From Phoronis australis (Eukaryota; Phoronida; Phoronidae), in assembly GCA_002633005.1 (NCBI GenBank), contig NMRA01000447.1, forward strand, positions 293,117 through 357,116: 64,000 bases of DNA. The letters are read 5' to 3'. Positions 1 through 12,900 of the stretch are shown here, in pieces. The position numbers and the translations under genes are program-made. The notes under the pieces were generated by a model. The model had not been told where the DNA came from. It saw only the letters and a list, made by a program, of their open reading frames with translations, and ran no database searches. Positions within the stretch are counted from its first letter, which is position 1. Every line of letters starts with the position of its first letter.

Positions 1-760
1 TTGGCTTGCTGCTACTTATCAAGGTGTAATCACGGACTACCGCACGGACTCTGCTGTCTCTTCTACTCTTGTCAAGTTTCTTATTTGCTGATTTAAACGT
101 AGAAGTCTATCCTTGTAACGCCATCTCTCGCACATGATTAATGTGTTATATTGTTAGAACTTGCGACCTCGAGATTAGCCGCAAGAGTTTGCACTGGAAA
201 TTTCCAGCTACCTGTTCTACTGAGTTATGGTCGAATATAGTAGTTGTCAAATCAAGTCTAATCTCATTGCTTCATTTTCATTTAGTCATGTGGTGCTTGG
301 GGTACAGTTCTAGACAACAAAATCAACATATGCTATTTTGCTAAAACGTTGCGTGTTTCAAATCCTTGTACCAGAGAATGGGATTATCACCCTAGTAAAA
401 GTAAGGTCGCATGACAATAGTTGGCTGACAAAGTAATGTTTTGCTGCTCAAACCTGACAACTTCAAAGCCTTTGCAACAAATAAAATGATATTATCTTTG
501 ATCATCCATTTCCAGATAATCTCAAAGACAGAACGGTATGGAACACATTGACACGCAACTGTTAATATCACCCATACTCGTAACTTGTCATGGATATGGT
601 TTACATGTTTATTACACCCAAGAACTATTGTGCGTCCCAATTAGCTTAACGCATAATTACTTTATTTTTGAGAATATTATTACGATTTCACATATAATAC
701 GAAATGTTATCAACAGAAACAATGAACGCAGTCTTATGTGCCTGCTTGTAGATCTCACAG
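1..760 (+). other. Intron of the Tie-like gene upstream of the first visible exon
   Basis: No exon found. I looked for the N-terminal half of the F-type lectin domain and a signal peptide on this strand and saw neither. Short ORFs here lack domain or compositional support. Confidence 0.5.
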
Positions 761-997
761 AGTCGCTGAGAGATTTCCAAGTCCGGGTCTCCAATAGAAG
801 TGACACACCACCAGAGATTTCTAAGGACGTTCTTTGTAAACATTACACCGGCACCATCAGTGACGCCACCACTGTGTACATAGCTTGTGATCGTCCAGTC
901 ACTGGAAGATACATCTATGTCATCAAGAACGGAAACAGCAAATCAGAAACATTGTCTTTGTGTGAAGTGAAGGTGTGGGGGAAACCAGCCAGTGCAG
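761..997 (+). CDS. Tie: Tie-like RTK exon 1 in window: C-terminal half of an F-type lectin (FTP) domain
   Basis: Acceptor ...ctcacag at 754-760 and donor gtattt at 998; phase 1 at both ends, 79 codons. Motifs [20 protein letters not shown] and [10 protein letters not shown] match the second half of the fucolectin/tachylectin-4/pentraxin-1 (F-type lectin) fold. In sugar-binding members a basic residue precedes the 'LxDFEVRV' strand; here the sequence is ESLRDF, so that residue appears to be Ser. The first half of the domain, with the His and the Arg-x-Asp motif, must lie on an exon upstream of the window; I did not find it in 1-760. An ATG at 538 opens this frame but lies in the preceding intron and is not a credible start. 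Confidence 0.85.
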
Positions 998-3900
998 GTA
1001 TTTGATTGGATAGAAATTTTATTTTTTTAATTAAACTAGATTTCAATCAACCTAGATCACAATTTGCCAAACTTAAACATCTTGACATGAGCAGTTGGCA
1101 GAGTATTCGGACTATTGTCGCAATAAAAATGTTGTTTTGGAAAACTTTCATTGCATTTTAATTTGTTTCAAAGCTGTTTTCATTTTGTAGCCTCCAGCAC
1201 ACTCACTACAAGAGCGAGCGTGGGTGATGGAGTAACAGTAACATTTGAGGGGATAGAGTCCTCTGGCATCAGATGGCAGAAAGACGGCATTGGGTTTTAT
1301 TCCAGCGGCGACTTAGTTGGATGGAATGACAAGCTGACTAACACAATTAGCCAAGTTGAAGTGGCACATGGCGGAGTGTACTCTATATATAGACCGATTG
1401 GAATTGTCCTTGGCATCACCCGCCTAGTTGTCAGAGGTTAGAGGTTTTCTCGTCATTGGGTCTGATTTGATTAAATATGAAGTATGTGCCAGGCCTACGC
1501 TACCACGATGTAACAACATCATCTGACGGAGATAGGCTGCGTAAAAAAAACACATAATACACCATCAAATGTTATTTGTCAGTTCACGACGTGGTACAGA
1601 GGCATTCTGACATCACTGTTGTTTTCTCGAATGATAACAAATTGTCATTTTATTCAATGCCCTGTACTGTCTTCACACTTGAATATGGAACACACTGACC
1701 TCGTTCGGTTTTTAGCATTAGTCTTCGGTGTTCCCTAACTAAAAGTTCTTTATGCCACTAGGCTTCAGTGTTCTGAAATACAAATTAGTTTCTTTACCTG
1801 AAAAAGGGTTCGTAGGTGCTATCAGTATGTTATTTGGCAACTGAAAGAAACGAAAATCGACTAAGTACGCATTATGTGTGAACTATCGGTTACTGACCTT
1901 AGACAGCAAGGGAACATCACACGCTTTCACGATAGTCAATTTTCGCACATACAGTAACAGAGCTTACCGATGGTATCCTGTTACTACACCCATCTACCCA
2001 ATATACGGTGGTACCATAATGAAGAGAAAGGGGTGTCAAGCTTGTATATGTATTACGCAATGCATTTCCACTACACGGAGTGCATCATTGCTCGTAATTG
2101 GTGCACAGCTGATGCTCGCACTCAGGGAAGGGGTGGCGGGGGGTGGCTGAAGCCTCAAATTTGTCGAAGTGGGGACAAAGGTCCCCTCGGAGAAGTAAAA
2201 AGTTCCAAAGAAGTAGAATATTAGATAAACATCCACTAAATAGGCAGTGGCGGATCTACGGGGTAAAAATGGCACCGCCAGCGTATGTAAACCTCATGTA
2301 AACCACCCCAGAAAAATTCAGGGGGGTTCATTTTGAAAATATAATTTTGCTGCGCTGTGATTTTCTGGTATGAAAAACAACCCATTTCGAGTTTTCGTGG
2401 CACATCGGCAAGACGCGCGAGTTCAATATTTGTGAGCGAGTTTTCGTCGACGCTTTTTAAGTTGCCAAGCACTTTAAATGGATCCAACGCTGAAAGAGCA
2501 GCTCGGTCTATATCCACATCGCCTCTTATACGGTCGACCTCACCTTGCCGAGAAATGTAGCATTAGCCTGTGAGGAAGGTGAGAAGTAACGCAGCGACGT
2601 CAGTGGTTCGTCTGCAGAGTGAATGCTGCTATATTGCGGTGCATAGGTTCCGGGTTGTCCGAACTATTTAGCTGCGAAGAAAGCGGGTATATCGTTTTTT
2701 CCTCTTCTTCGAGAGCCCGAAATGCTTAGGAAGTGGCTCGTGGTAGTGAAGAATGAAAGGTATGCTATTAATAGCAAGTATGAGGCCGTGAAAAACCTCC
2801 ATGTCTGTGGCCGGCTTTTCATCGACAGTGATTTCTCTGACGAATCCCGGCTTACCAAAGAACTATCCATGAACGTACCCAGCCTTCGATATGGCGCGCT
2901 CGAATTCCCGACGATGTTGCTAACAAAAGAGCGGGCGGACTGAAAAAAAAAAAACAAAAAACGGGAGCACCTCTGTGAATTGCGACTTTGCGCTTATTTA
3001 GTGGACTTTTGTCCCATTTTCTCGGACTTTTTGTCTCTCTGACCAATTTGCCCACTTCGCCAATTGGGGGGAGGCTCCTTCGACCCCACCGAGCCCCCCT
3101 GGGGGCGTGCATGCTATCCCTACGTTCCGTTGCCTATGCATATTCACGGCATTTCTCTAGTATTTCTTGATCACTGTATTCAGGTTCGAACTGATAGCAT
3201 GTGAAACTTAACGATCCGACCCGTGAAGTCAACGTCTGATGAGCTCTTGACTGGGATTGGCGCCGTGTGAGTTAACATGTAGACGTTTATTATTCCGCGT
3301 TCTGTTTCAAAATGAATTATTCTCATCTTGACCAATGCTTGTATAAAACTGAAACAAAGTCTGTGTCAGTAGATACAATTTGTAATGCCTTTGCAGTATT
3401 CGTGAGTGCAAATGTTGAGAAGCCAGCAATGAATAAACCACTGAGTTACCGACTTTTGATGCCGGCAATAAAGGTAATGGACCGGGCACCGAGGCCGTGT
3501 GAGCGCGTGCTAATTCAATAGTTCTTGACAGAAAGCTGTTGTGGAACAATTACTCGATTGTATACATGTATGCTATGGTCACGTGTTAGGGGAATCTTTA
3601 TTTAGAAATACAAATACATTATTCAAATCATTGTTGCTGTGCAGCCTTTGCCCTGACGGTCTGCGGAAGTGGAACACGACTTAATTCGCGGCCCCCGATA
3701 ATAAGTACATTTTCAGTTTTGTGGCTATTTCACATAAATAATTACCTGCACATTATTTCTTTGACTCACTATTATAGTCTTTTAGGGACTGGAGGTTTAG
3801 TTTCCAACTCAAGCTGGTTTATGTTCAAATCCAGTCTCAGAGGCCGCGACGTGCCTGATCCACTGGCCGGGATAACAAGCGTTTTGTATGTTTAGAACTC

Positions 3901-6900
3901 AAAAAATCACAAGTATAAGCATCACAGAACTAGGTTATCAAGTCTGTATTTCGCGTAGGAATACTTCGAATTTATCTCCGAACAGAACCCAAACTCCAAC
4001 TACGGACCTTGGTAAATTGGCTTCAGTGCCGAACTTTGTAGGCTACGGTGCGTCCAACTACCATTAAGATCGTAACAGCGGAATAAAAAACACGTTTTTA
4101 TGTGAACTCGGCGTATGTTTAAGTTTTTTACATCGAAGGTTGTCGATTTATTGATGTTAAACGATGAATTCAAGCGATAAGCTGACACCACTAACCCTTG
4201 TTGTGAACTGCTGAACAGACTGCGTGTGAAACCAAGTACGTCATTGGATAATTTCAACACCTCCTTCTGCCGCCAGGTGTAAGTTACGCAACCGAGCCTG
4301 TCGTTATCGAGTAAAACTACTCGATCTAAATTGATACTAAATAGGTAGTTTTTAGGTGGCGTTCTCATTTAACTTATTTAGTCTAAGATACCTTTCAATT
4401 TGTCAAAGGGGAAATACAGTGGTGCTGTGACCCCGGCTGATAGTTAAGCGAATTGGCGTCCAACGTTATTATCTCATCTGTCATGACGGGTCACGCTATT
4501 ACACTCCACACTTTTGTAACTCGAATTTGGCTGTTTTATAATGAAGTTGTCTTGCGCAACATCATACAATGTACAGTCATGAAATATATTTTAAAAAACG
4601 GTCAACTCGTTTTCCGAAGAATTGCTTTTGTGGCGGGCACCGTGGCCTGGTCGCGAGTCCGTTTCAAGATGCACAAGTTATGTCTATACAAGGAATGACC
4701 CCGAGGGCACTCAAACTGACAAGATGACCGGATTCGCGAACAGTGCACAGTACCAGAACTTTCACTGCAAAGATATGCGGGACACGCGCCATGTTCTATA
4801 TGCCTACTGAGGAGCCCTGTTTCCGCTGTTTCCGACTTCAAACCTACCGTCTTCCTACCTGCAATAAGCAACATTGCCGTCTTCTATACTGAGAATTTCC
4901 GCAGTAAGGCCCATCCGAAAAAAGCCCATTACCAACGGCGTTTATCTGGTGTTACAACCTTGGTTTTCAAGTGTTCAGACATTGGGACATTTATTCGGAA
5001 AGTTGCAGGTCCTGGGACACATCGTCAGTTTTGAAGTAGACCCTGATGAACAACTCAATTTTAGTTGCGCATGTAACTCTCCTGAATGGACTTGGCAACC
5101 TCAGTGGTTTAGTACCGAGCTGCGAAACGAGATGCTGACAGTGTAGAGGCTTACAAGCTCATTGACACTGCAGTTGACGAAGTGGAAGCGTGGGGATTAA
5201 CATCGAAGATTTCTGGGTAGAATGGTTCCAATACGAGTAATCCGTTGGATCCGATATACAGATTCCTCGCCGAGGAATCCAGAAGCATAGGACTGACGTT
5301 CCTGATCGGATGAAACACTCAGGTAATAAATTATTATTCTACATAGTTTTTCCATAATGTCAGATTTATAAGGCTTGTGTACAATAAAAACGAAGTAGAA
5401 ATTATTTTTGGACCTGCAAGATTTATTCAGTACAGCACAGGGTCTACGAGTACGAAGAAACTTATTCTGGTTTGTATTTCTATTTGGCTCTTTAGCTGCT
5501 TCATAACCAAAATCTATTTCAAGTAATGTGTAGTTAAATTTGTACTCAATATTCGTTTTTTCCAGTGAGTTTTACAGAAGAAATGTGCGAATACCCTTCC
5601 TGGACAACCTCTCGCAGCAATTCACCGCCAGATGTGTAAAACATACGTACAGTATAAGCAACCACTGGGGATTAAAACATGTCTAGAGAGAAGTTTTTGC
5701 ATATTGCACTTTAGGTTCCGCGACGGACCAGGCACTGCTTAATTTGTGTGATTATTGACTTTCATTGTACTTCTGGTCCCTCGGATAAATAGTCTTGTGA
5801 TGTTTTTTTACCACAGTGTGCTTTGTAAAACTATTTTAAATTATCTCAGTAAGTATTGTTTGGTCCCGCGACAGATCGACTACTTTTTTAGCGATAATAA
5901 GCACAGGTGTTCTTTTGGTCTCGTGATGGACCAGGCCAGCCCATTTTCGTACTCTCAGTGTACATCTGGTCCCTCTGCGAAGTGGTCCTGTATATCTTAT
6001 CACCACGGTGTACAGAATGTTTTGGTTTCTTGAAAACGTTTCAGATGATTGGTTTCCTGATACATTTGACGTTTTCAATTGTTGCGACATACACTAGACC
6101 AACAGTTAACGTGATTCAGTTTAATAAAGTGATAATCAAGTGTTTGTTTTCGCTTTTAATAATGGAGTAATAGCTAAGAGCACCATTGTTTGCCACCTTT
6201 TCCCGTATCGAGACAGAACATACTGTGTTTATTTCCGGACGTAACAGTACAAGTTTCGTTCTTAAACAACTTAGTGCTGTTGTCACACGATTATCTTATA
6301 TTGAAGTATTGGGTTTTTACGCCCCGTCGGTGCTCCTTACGCTCTTGAATATTTGGTAGTTGTCTAAGCCCTTGTACACACACCACACTCTTTTGGACAC
6401 GACTTTTCGTATGCTTAAAAAGGTGTGTGTAAACAGATGTTCCCACAATTTTTTTGCACAAATAGACCTGCATTGTTTCACGACACTTATCAGCCAAGTT
6501 CATATGGGGAAACCGAGGAGGGGTTTAAATTATGTTAAGAAAAACTCCAGAGACATGCTAATTGCCAGAAACTCACCATGAGGCATGGAAATTTCACAAC
6601 TCGGTTACAAAAACAAAAGTATTGTCTTACACAGGATGGAAAACCCCCCTTCAGACCTCCCCCACGCTGGGCCCAGCGCGCCTTGGATTCCACCTTTTGC
6701 GGGAATCCTTAACCCCCCTTTACTCAAAATGTAGATCCGCCATGGCGGAACCACCAACATTCGGTGAATGAACAATTCATAGCTCTGAACGTGCCCCTTG
6801 CAGAATCTTATTAAAGGGTCAATGTTCTCAAGAATTCGAGTCTCCCAACTTTATGGCTGGGAGCGCACATGGAGGTATAGCTGCATTGTGTCTGTTCTGA

Positions 6901-9900
6901 CGCAGACTGTGTTGACAAATTACATCTACTTAAATCATTTTATTTGCAATAGAAATATGTTGATTGATTTTAATCTACCAGAAGCATTCCTTAAAAGTTG
7001 CACTTTTGAAACTTTTGAATACTAAACAAATGTTGTCTTCGGAACCTATGTATATCGGCGTTTATCGCTGCTGCCAGGCAATCTTATTGCAGGAATTCAA
7101 GTACTGAAGGTTAGAAGCCGCTAAACAGTTGTACACAGAAATGATTGTTTGGTCATCGAACGGGTCAAATTTCACTGCATGATTGCTCCAAAGTTTAAAT
7201 ATGACAGTGATTGCAGGTTATCACTTAGCTCCAACTGAATATTGAAAGCGATATATCTGTGGTAAAAGCTTGTCTAGGTCAATTGTGTAAGCTGCAGGTT
7301 CACGGATACTAACCCCTATTTATAGAAATCAAAAGTGACTCCCCACGTAATTCCCAGAAACAGAATAGTGTTCGGTAACCCATGACAACCCTCAGCATGT
7401 TGGAAGAAAATATGATAAACTCCTTTGAAGCCTGTTAGACCGGCACCCGCGAATTATAAGGCAATTTTAGGAAAAGAAAACCCACCAAGAACCAAAATAT
7501 CAACTCTGTGACATAGATAGTATCCTTTTTGGTGATTCCTGCTTTTACCGTCCAAGATCGGTGGTGCTTTCGTAGGTGACACACCAAGGGTTAGCTGAAA
7601 TCAGCAAAGCAGGGCTTATTCTTCTTTTAATCGTATATTAAAACCTGTCTGGGGCTAAAGCATGATAAATACAGCTTTTCCATCCAATGTACATGTATGA
7701 AGTAAAATAATGCTTTGTATCCCTCCCCCAAAAGTCCTCATACTTTGGAAGAACGTTTTGCGAAGTCTGGTAAGCTTGGCTTAGATTTTTAGTGAGTTGC
7801 AACTAGGCAACCGTGGGGAGAGATCACCCACCAAGAATAGTGATTATCAAGTTGTGAAAAAGAAAGTACGAGCGTTTAGTTGATTTCTGTTTTTATTTTT
7901 AACAAATGGCAGTTAACTGACGTTCTCCGTAGCACGGAACCTACCAACTTCTCCCCGAGTCAAATCCAGGTTGACAAAATGCGCAGTATTATTTAGGTTA
8001 TATTGGGGCTTGTTGACAAGTGTTTGTATTCTGCCACCTTTCTACGCCGGCTTAATCACGCTTTTTGCGTGCAAAATAGCAAAACAACAAAATGAAGGAA
8101 ACTTTTTACGATATAAAAGTTCATAATGACATCTCAAAACTATTGATGCAGTTTCAGTTTTTATGAAAATCAGAACGTCCTGTCTTTTGTTATTGTTTAC
8201 GTTGCCTTTTTTGCGGCATTGGTGATGAGGTGATATCGTAGCCGTTCCTGACCGAAGTATGGGGAGGTGCAAAGCTCGTTATCGGCGCAAGTCTTAGAAG
8301 TACCGAGTGTCATTAGCCGCTACAGTGCATACAGTACATGTAGGTGCTGATAACCGCTTGTTGCCTACAGTACCGTTGTATCACACTGGCACTTCGCACA
8401 AAATGAGACAAGATGAGGTCAGAATGACCGAAACTAGTAAACAGATCCAGTGCAGGTGGTCTGATGTCATTTGCGGTGTATAATGGTTGGGCAAAGCACA
8501 TGGGCTGAGAGCACGTGAGATCCGTCATGGTTCTTCTTGAAGGAATATTCCAAGTCTGCCTGTCTCCTTTAAGAAAACAGACAGACAGACGTCCCCATTT
8601 GTTCTCATGCACTATGTTGTCGGTATGTAGCAGTGCCATCTAGTGGGCTATTCCTTATACTAAAAAAGCTGGGCAAGACTCTAACAGATGTTTATATACC
8701 CATTGATGTGACTGTGTCGGGCTAGATTTCAGTGGCCTGTCAATATTTGAATGAGGTGCCTTCAAGCTTGGAAAATTCTCCTGCCGTATAAGTGGGGAAA
8801 TTACTTGATGGTTACAATGTATTTAATTGTACATCTTAGTATGCATGTATCTTATCTACAAAATATTGTCCTGTCACTGTAATCACACAAAATTTATTTA
8901 CAGAATTTCAATTTTCAGGGACTATGTCAACGTAATTTCCAGGGGTAAAGTTTTCTTCTTCACAATCCATCTCTTTATTCTAACAGCCACAGAAAATACC
9001 TCTGCTTTACATAAAGCCATATAGTGCGAAGTCTTGGGAGACAACCAACTTCTGGAGATAGAACATACTTCATTTCACAGTTCAAAAGTTAAAAGGACTG
9101 TAAACCGTCTTACAAAAACAATTGACTAACATCACTAGCCGTTTCAATTTGGTCTCAACGTCCAACGGAAGTTATGTTCGGGATTCGAAAATAACGGTAT
9201 AGTTTGAGAGCAGGCCTCACAAGTAAGCTTGTCACGTCGTTTCATTTCATTTCATTTCAGTTGCGTGTGGTCTCACGGAAAAATGAGTTGGCAAATCTTT
9301 TCGAACCCAAAAATCACTTCTCAACTGAACATTAGAGATATTATGACCAATATTATAACAGTTGGCTGTTAAGTTCAATAATTAATTTCTTGGACAGAAT
9401 TGATTGTTTATGGCCGCATTATAGAAACGGAATTTTGAGTTCCGTTTAAAAACATAACGTTGTGGATATTTCGACCACCTCCTGAAAACTGGTGTTTTGT
9501 GGACAAAATATACTGGACGCATTTCTGTAAAAGAAGTCTAGCATTTTAAAGGGTATTTTAAAAGAAGAAATCTTTTAGAAAACGAGATTAAACACTTATG
9601 AAAAGTCAGTACAATAACTGAGCCGTTTGCAAGAAACGACTAGTATGTTCGGAGACTCTGACCGTTGTTCCGGGACCTAGCAATATATTTGTGTCGTTGC
9701 AGTATGCCCAAGGGATAAATACGGCGTTAATTGCACTGAGAATTGTCCACAATGTGAGAATGGAGGCATTTGTCATGACATCACTGGGGAGTGCATCTGT
9801 CCACCTGGATTCATGGGACACATTTGTTCTATAGGTGAGAACTTTAGTTGGCATGTTTAAAAAGTCACTGCATCAGTTTGTTAAAGAATGTCCCGTGCCT

Positions 9901-12900
9901 AATGACGATGTATGGAAGTTGCAAAGTACTGCTTAACTTGCGTGATCCAGGCGACGGGTGTATGGGACAATACCATTGTTTTCCATCACTGCTTCTTTGT
10001 TAATTGGACATAACAATACATATGGCATTGGTATTGTTCCTTGGGTGAACATCGGCCGGTTACCGATAAATGCTTACCATTATCTGTATGATATGAAAGA
10101 AAAACTAAGTGAGGAATGGATACGACTATCGACTGAGAAGCTCACAACCTATTTTCTAGTAGGAAAGGAAGTTTTCCTGGATAATAATCGCATAATTACA
10201 CTTCCTGCATGCAAAGAGATTGTTTTTACAACTGAAAAAGGCAAATTTTGATTTATTTTTGACTGGGGAGATTTCTTTAAAGATTACTTGTCTCGCCTGG
10301 AACAAATACCCGTGATGCTCCTACATGGAGACTGCGTGACTGTGAGAGCGAAGATCGAGGGCTCGAATCTGCGAAACTTACATGTACTTTTTTCGCCGGC
10401 AAGGGTATTTTATTTACACAGTTACGGCTCTGGGCAGAGGCTAATCGGAAAAAAATCTTGCCAGCAATGTCACGTACACGACTGGTATTTCCTGGCGCAC
10501 TGTTTGGTGGAAAATCACTCAATTTGAAGTGATATAAACTGTTGCGGAACTGACATATTCCATATGCATGTACTTCTTTAGTGCCAACTGGAGATTATAA
10601 TTCATTCTATTGGTAAATCTTAGTGGGCAATTTAATGGGTATGAGTGTAAAAACGAGCTAAGTGCACCAGATATAGGTTGATATTTGTAGCTAATTTCTG
10701 TCAGCCTGAGATGCAGTTCTACTCAGATTTAGCCAAACCAACATACCAATTTTTTAGGCCAACTCGATTGAACGACAACAGTTCCATGAATTTCGGTTTG
10801 TGCACAAACTTGGTTGTTTGGAACCTAAACTCTCAAATCAACACGTTGATTGTTGAACAACATCTCGGTTGAGAAAGACAAGGATCAAGTGACAAGTGAC
10901 TTTGCAGTATTAAACTGTATATCATTTGCATACTTCAATTTTAATCATTGATGGTTAGCTGATTACCAAATCACTAAAACAATTATTTTATGAATTGATA
11001 AGATATATAATTACACAACAAAGGTACAACTTGCCCTAAACGTTGCAGTCCTAATTGTTTCCAATATGTTTAGATGGCGATTGATATCAATTACTGCAAT
11101 CAACAACAGGTAGTGTCATTAAAAAATAATGCAAATAGAAGTTGTTTTTAACAACAATCGCAGCAATGTCCAGACATGAATGTTCGTTTAGATAGCCTAT
11201 GCATGCGTAAACCCTCTCGAATTGTCTTCCCAAAGGTTGTGGGGGTAATCGGTTTGGGAGTGACTGCTTATCCAATTGTTCCGAGGTGGACAGTGAGGAC
11301 GGATGTCGAGGGAAACATGTGTGCACGATAGATCCATATGGATGCTCCTGTGTTGCTGGATTTAAGGGGATGACTTGCAGTGAAGGTATTCGTTTCTAAA
11401 TGCCATAATGTGATATATTTCTTTGCAATCCAAAACCCGTGTACTAAATTTGATAGGCATTGAATGACTGCTTATTTCACATTCATATTTTTATGGTCAC
11501 GGTAAAAATAGTTGTGTTTAATTGCTGGTTATTTCACGTTTGTTATGCACATGTAGGTGTTAGTTCGCGCACTTGAAGTTTCACGTGTTATTTTTGGTAA
11601 AGACTGCATTAAATGCAATCCACCTTCAAATGCAAGTAAAATTTTAGTGCTATGCAGGGGCTACTACTCCGATGCCAAAAAGTTGCACTGAGAAACCTGG
11701 AAAGTATTCGTTGATACACATATAAACGTTTTGAGATATTATTCTGCTGAATAATGTCGAGTGTGATAAGTTTTCATCTACACAAAGAGTTGCTCCCCGG
11801 AGAATTCATGTAGGTCATATTTCTACGCCAGTTGATGATGTACTTTCTGTTTATACCATGAGCTTCGAAATTTTAAATTTATTTTTTTTTCAAAAGACAT
11901 TTCAATTCGTGTAAGAAGTGGGGGGCTGCGGGTGCATGTCCCCCAAATTGTTGGCGTCAAGGTGCCAAGCGGCAAGTCGTTGGGCCAGGGCTGTCGAGAA
12001 ATGAAGAGCTGCAAACACGAGAAAATTTACAAGAGAACATGTGGCTACTCAGCATCAGTTCATGCTATACTCTTTCTTAGATCTGGCCCGGATATTGATG
12101 TTAGGGTCACCGTTTTTGGAGCATAGGTCCTTTAAGCGCACTTGAAAACGTGCACTTAATCTGTCATACTTGTATCTCGAAAAAATCGATAACATTCGTA
12201 AAGAGAAACTTTTTAAAAGTGTATTCATTCACTGTCAAAATTTTAAATTCAGAAAGGCAAAAACGATGAAAATAATTCCAGAGGCCCCTATCTGACAAGG
12301 GAAAATAGAGTTAACTGTCGCTCTAATTTTTGTTTTAATTCTAGAAATTATCACTTGATAAATTTGATGGTCTGATAGATGCCATCAAGCGCTGCGCGTT
12401 TCTGAAAATAAGTGTAGATAATTTAATATTTACGAACCCATAGAGGAGCCATTGATTAAGTTGGAACCCTTTTCGTGTTTTTATTGACAAGACATCTTTT
12501 TCGTGTAATTTTAGCAAAAATAATGTTCAACGATTACCCCAGACACATTTTTCATTTAATTTTTGTAATTTAAAGAATTACTCGTCCTTTACCCCGCAAT
12601 TGATGTTTTGGGAGGCAAGTATTTCGTGCCAAATTCTTTTCATATAGTCTGAAATTGAGAGGTGCCGCGTCAGTCATTGTTCTACCTCTGCTGTGATTAG
12701 TGCGGTCGTCGTTAGCTTTCGGTTACGAGTCAGTCAACATCTACCACTGTTGCTGCGTACCAAGATGTGGTATCGGCTCTCGAACAATTGTCACACTTGC
12801 TTTAGTGTCCCGCGGCACACTCCCACTGGATAGTGACATGAACACAAAACTGCTTACATCCCGCCGCGTGACACCCTCGCCACACACCTGGTACCTTCGA

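Larger units (their letters stand above)
1437..9702 (+). other. 8.3-kb intron between the Ig and EGF1 exons
   Basis: Contains a THAP fragment (2612-2938), a dispersed repeat (2943-3110), an imperfect duplication (5712-6025), and GC-rich repeat ends near 2247-2330 and 6650-6750. The rest (about 3110-5700 and 6800-9700) holds no gene I can support. Confidence 0.6.

Noticed and set aside
538-760. Upstream part of the ATG-initiated frame leading into the FTP exon
   Set aside because: Residues before 761 do not resemble a signal peptide or lectin sequence, and a good acceptor with the correct phase lies at 760; this part is intron read-through.
3781-3850. tRNA-like B box (gttcaaatccagtc)
   Set aside because: No matching A box at the right distance and no acceptor stem; chance or very old SINE.
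4874-5330. Possible relic coding sequence (several open stretches in different frames)
   Set aside because: Some segments look protein-like, but no family or consistent frame could be identified.
8313-8639. 108-codon minus ORF in the first intron
   Set aside because: No domain, no splice context, and composition like the surrounding intron.
11087-11326. Minus-strand ORF over EGF2
   Set aside because: It is the antisense shadow of the EGF2 exon, whose + strand motif is unmistakable.
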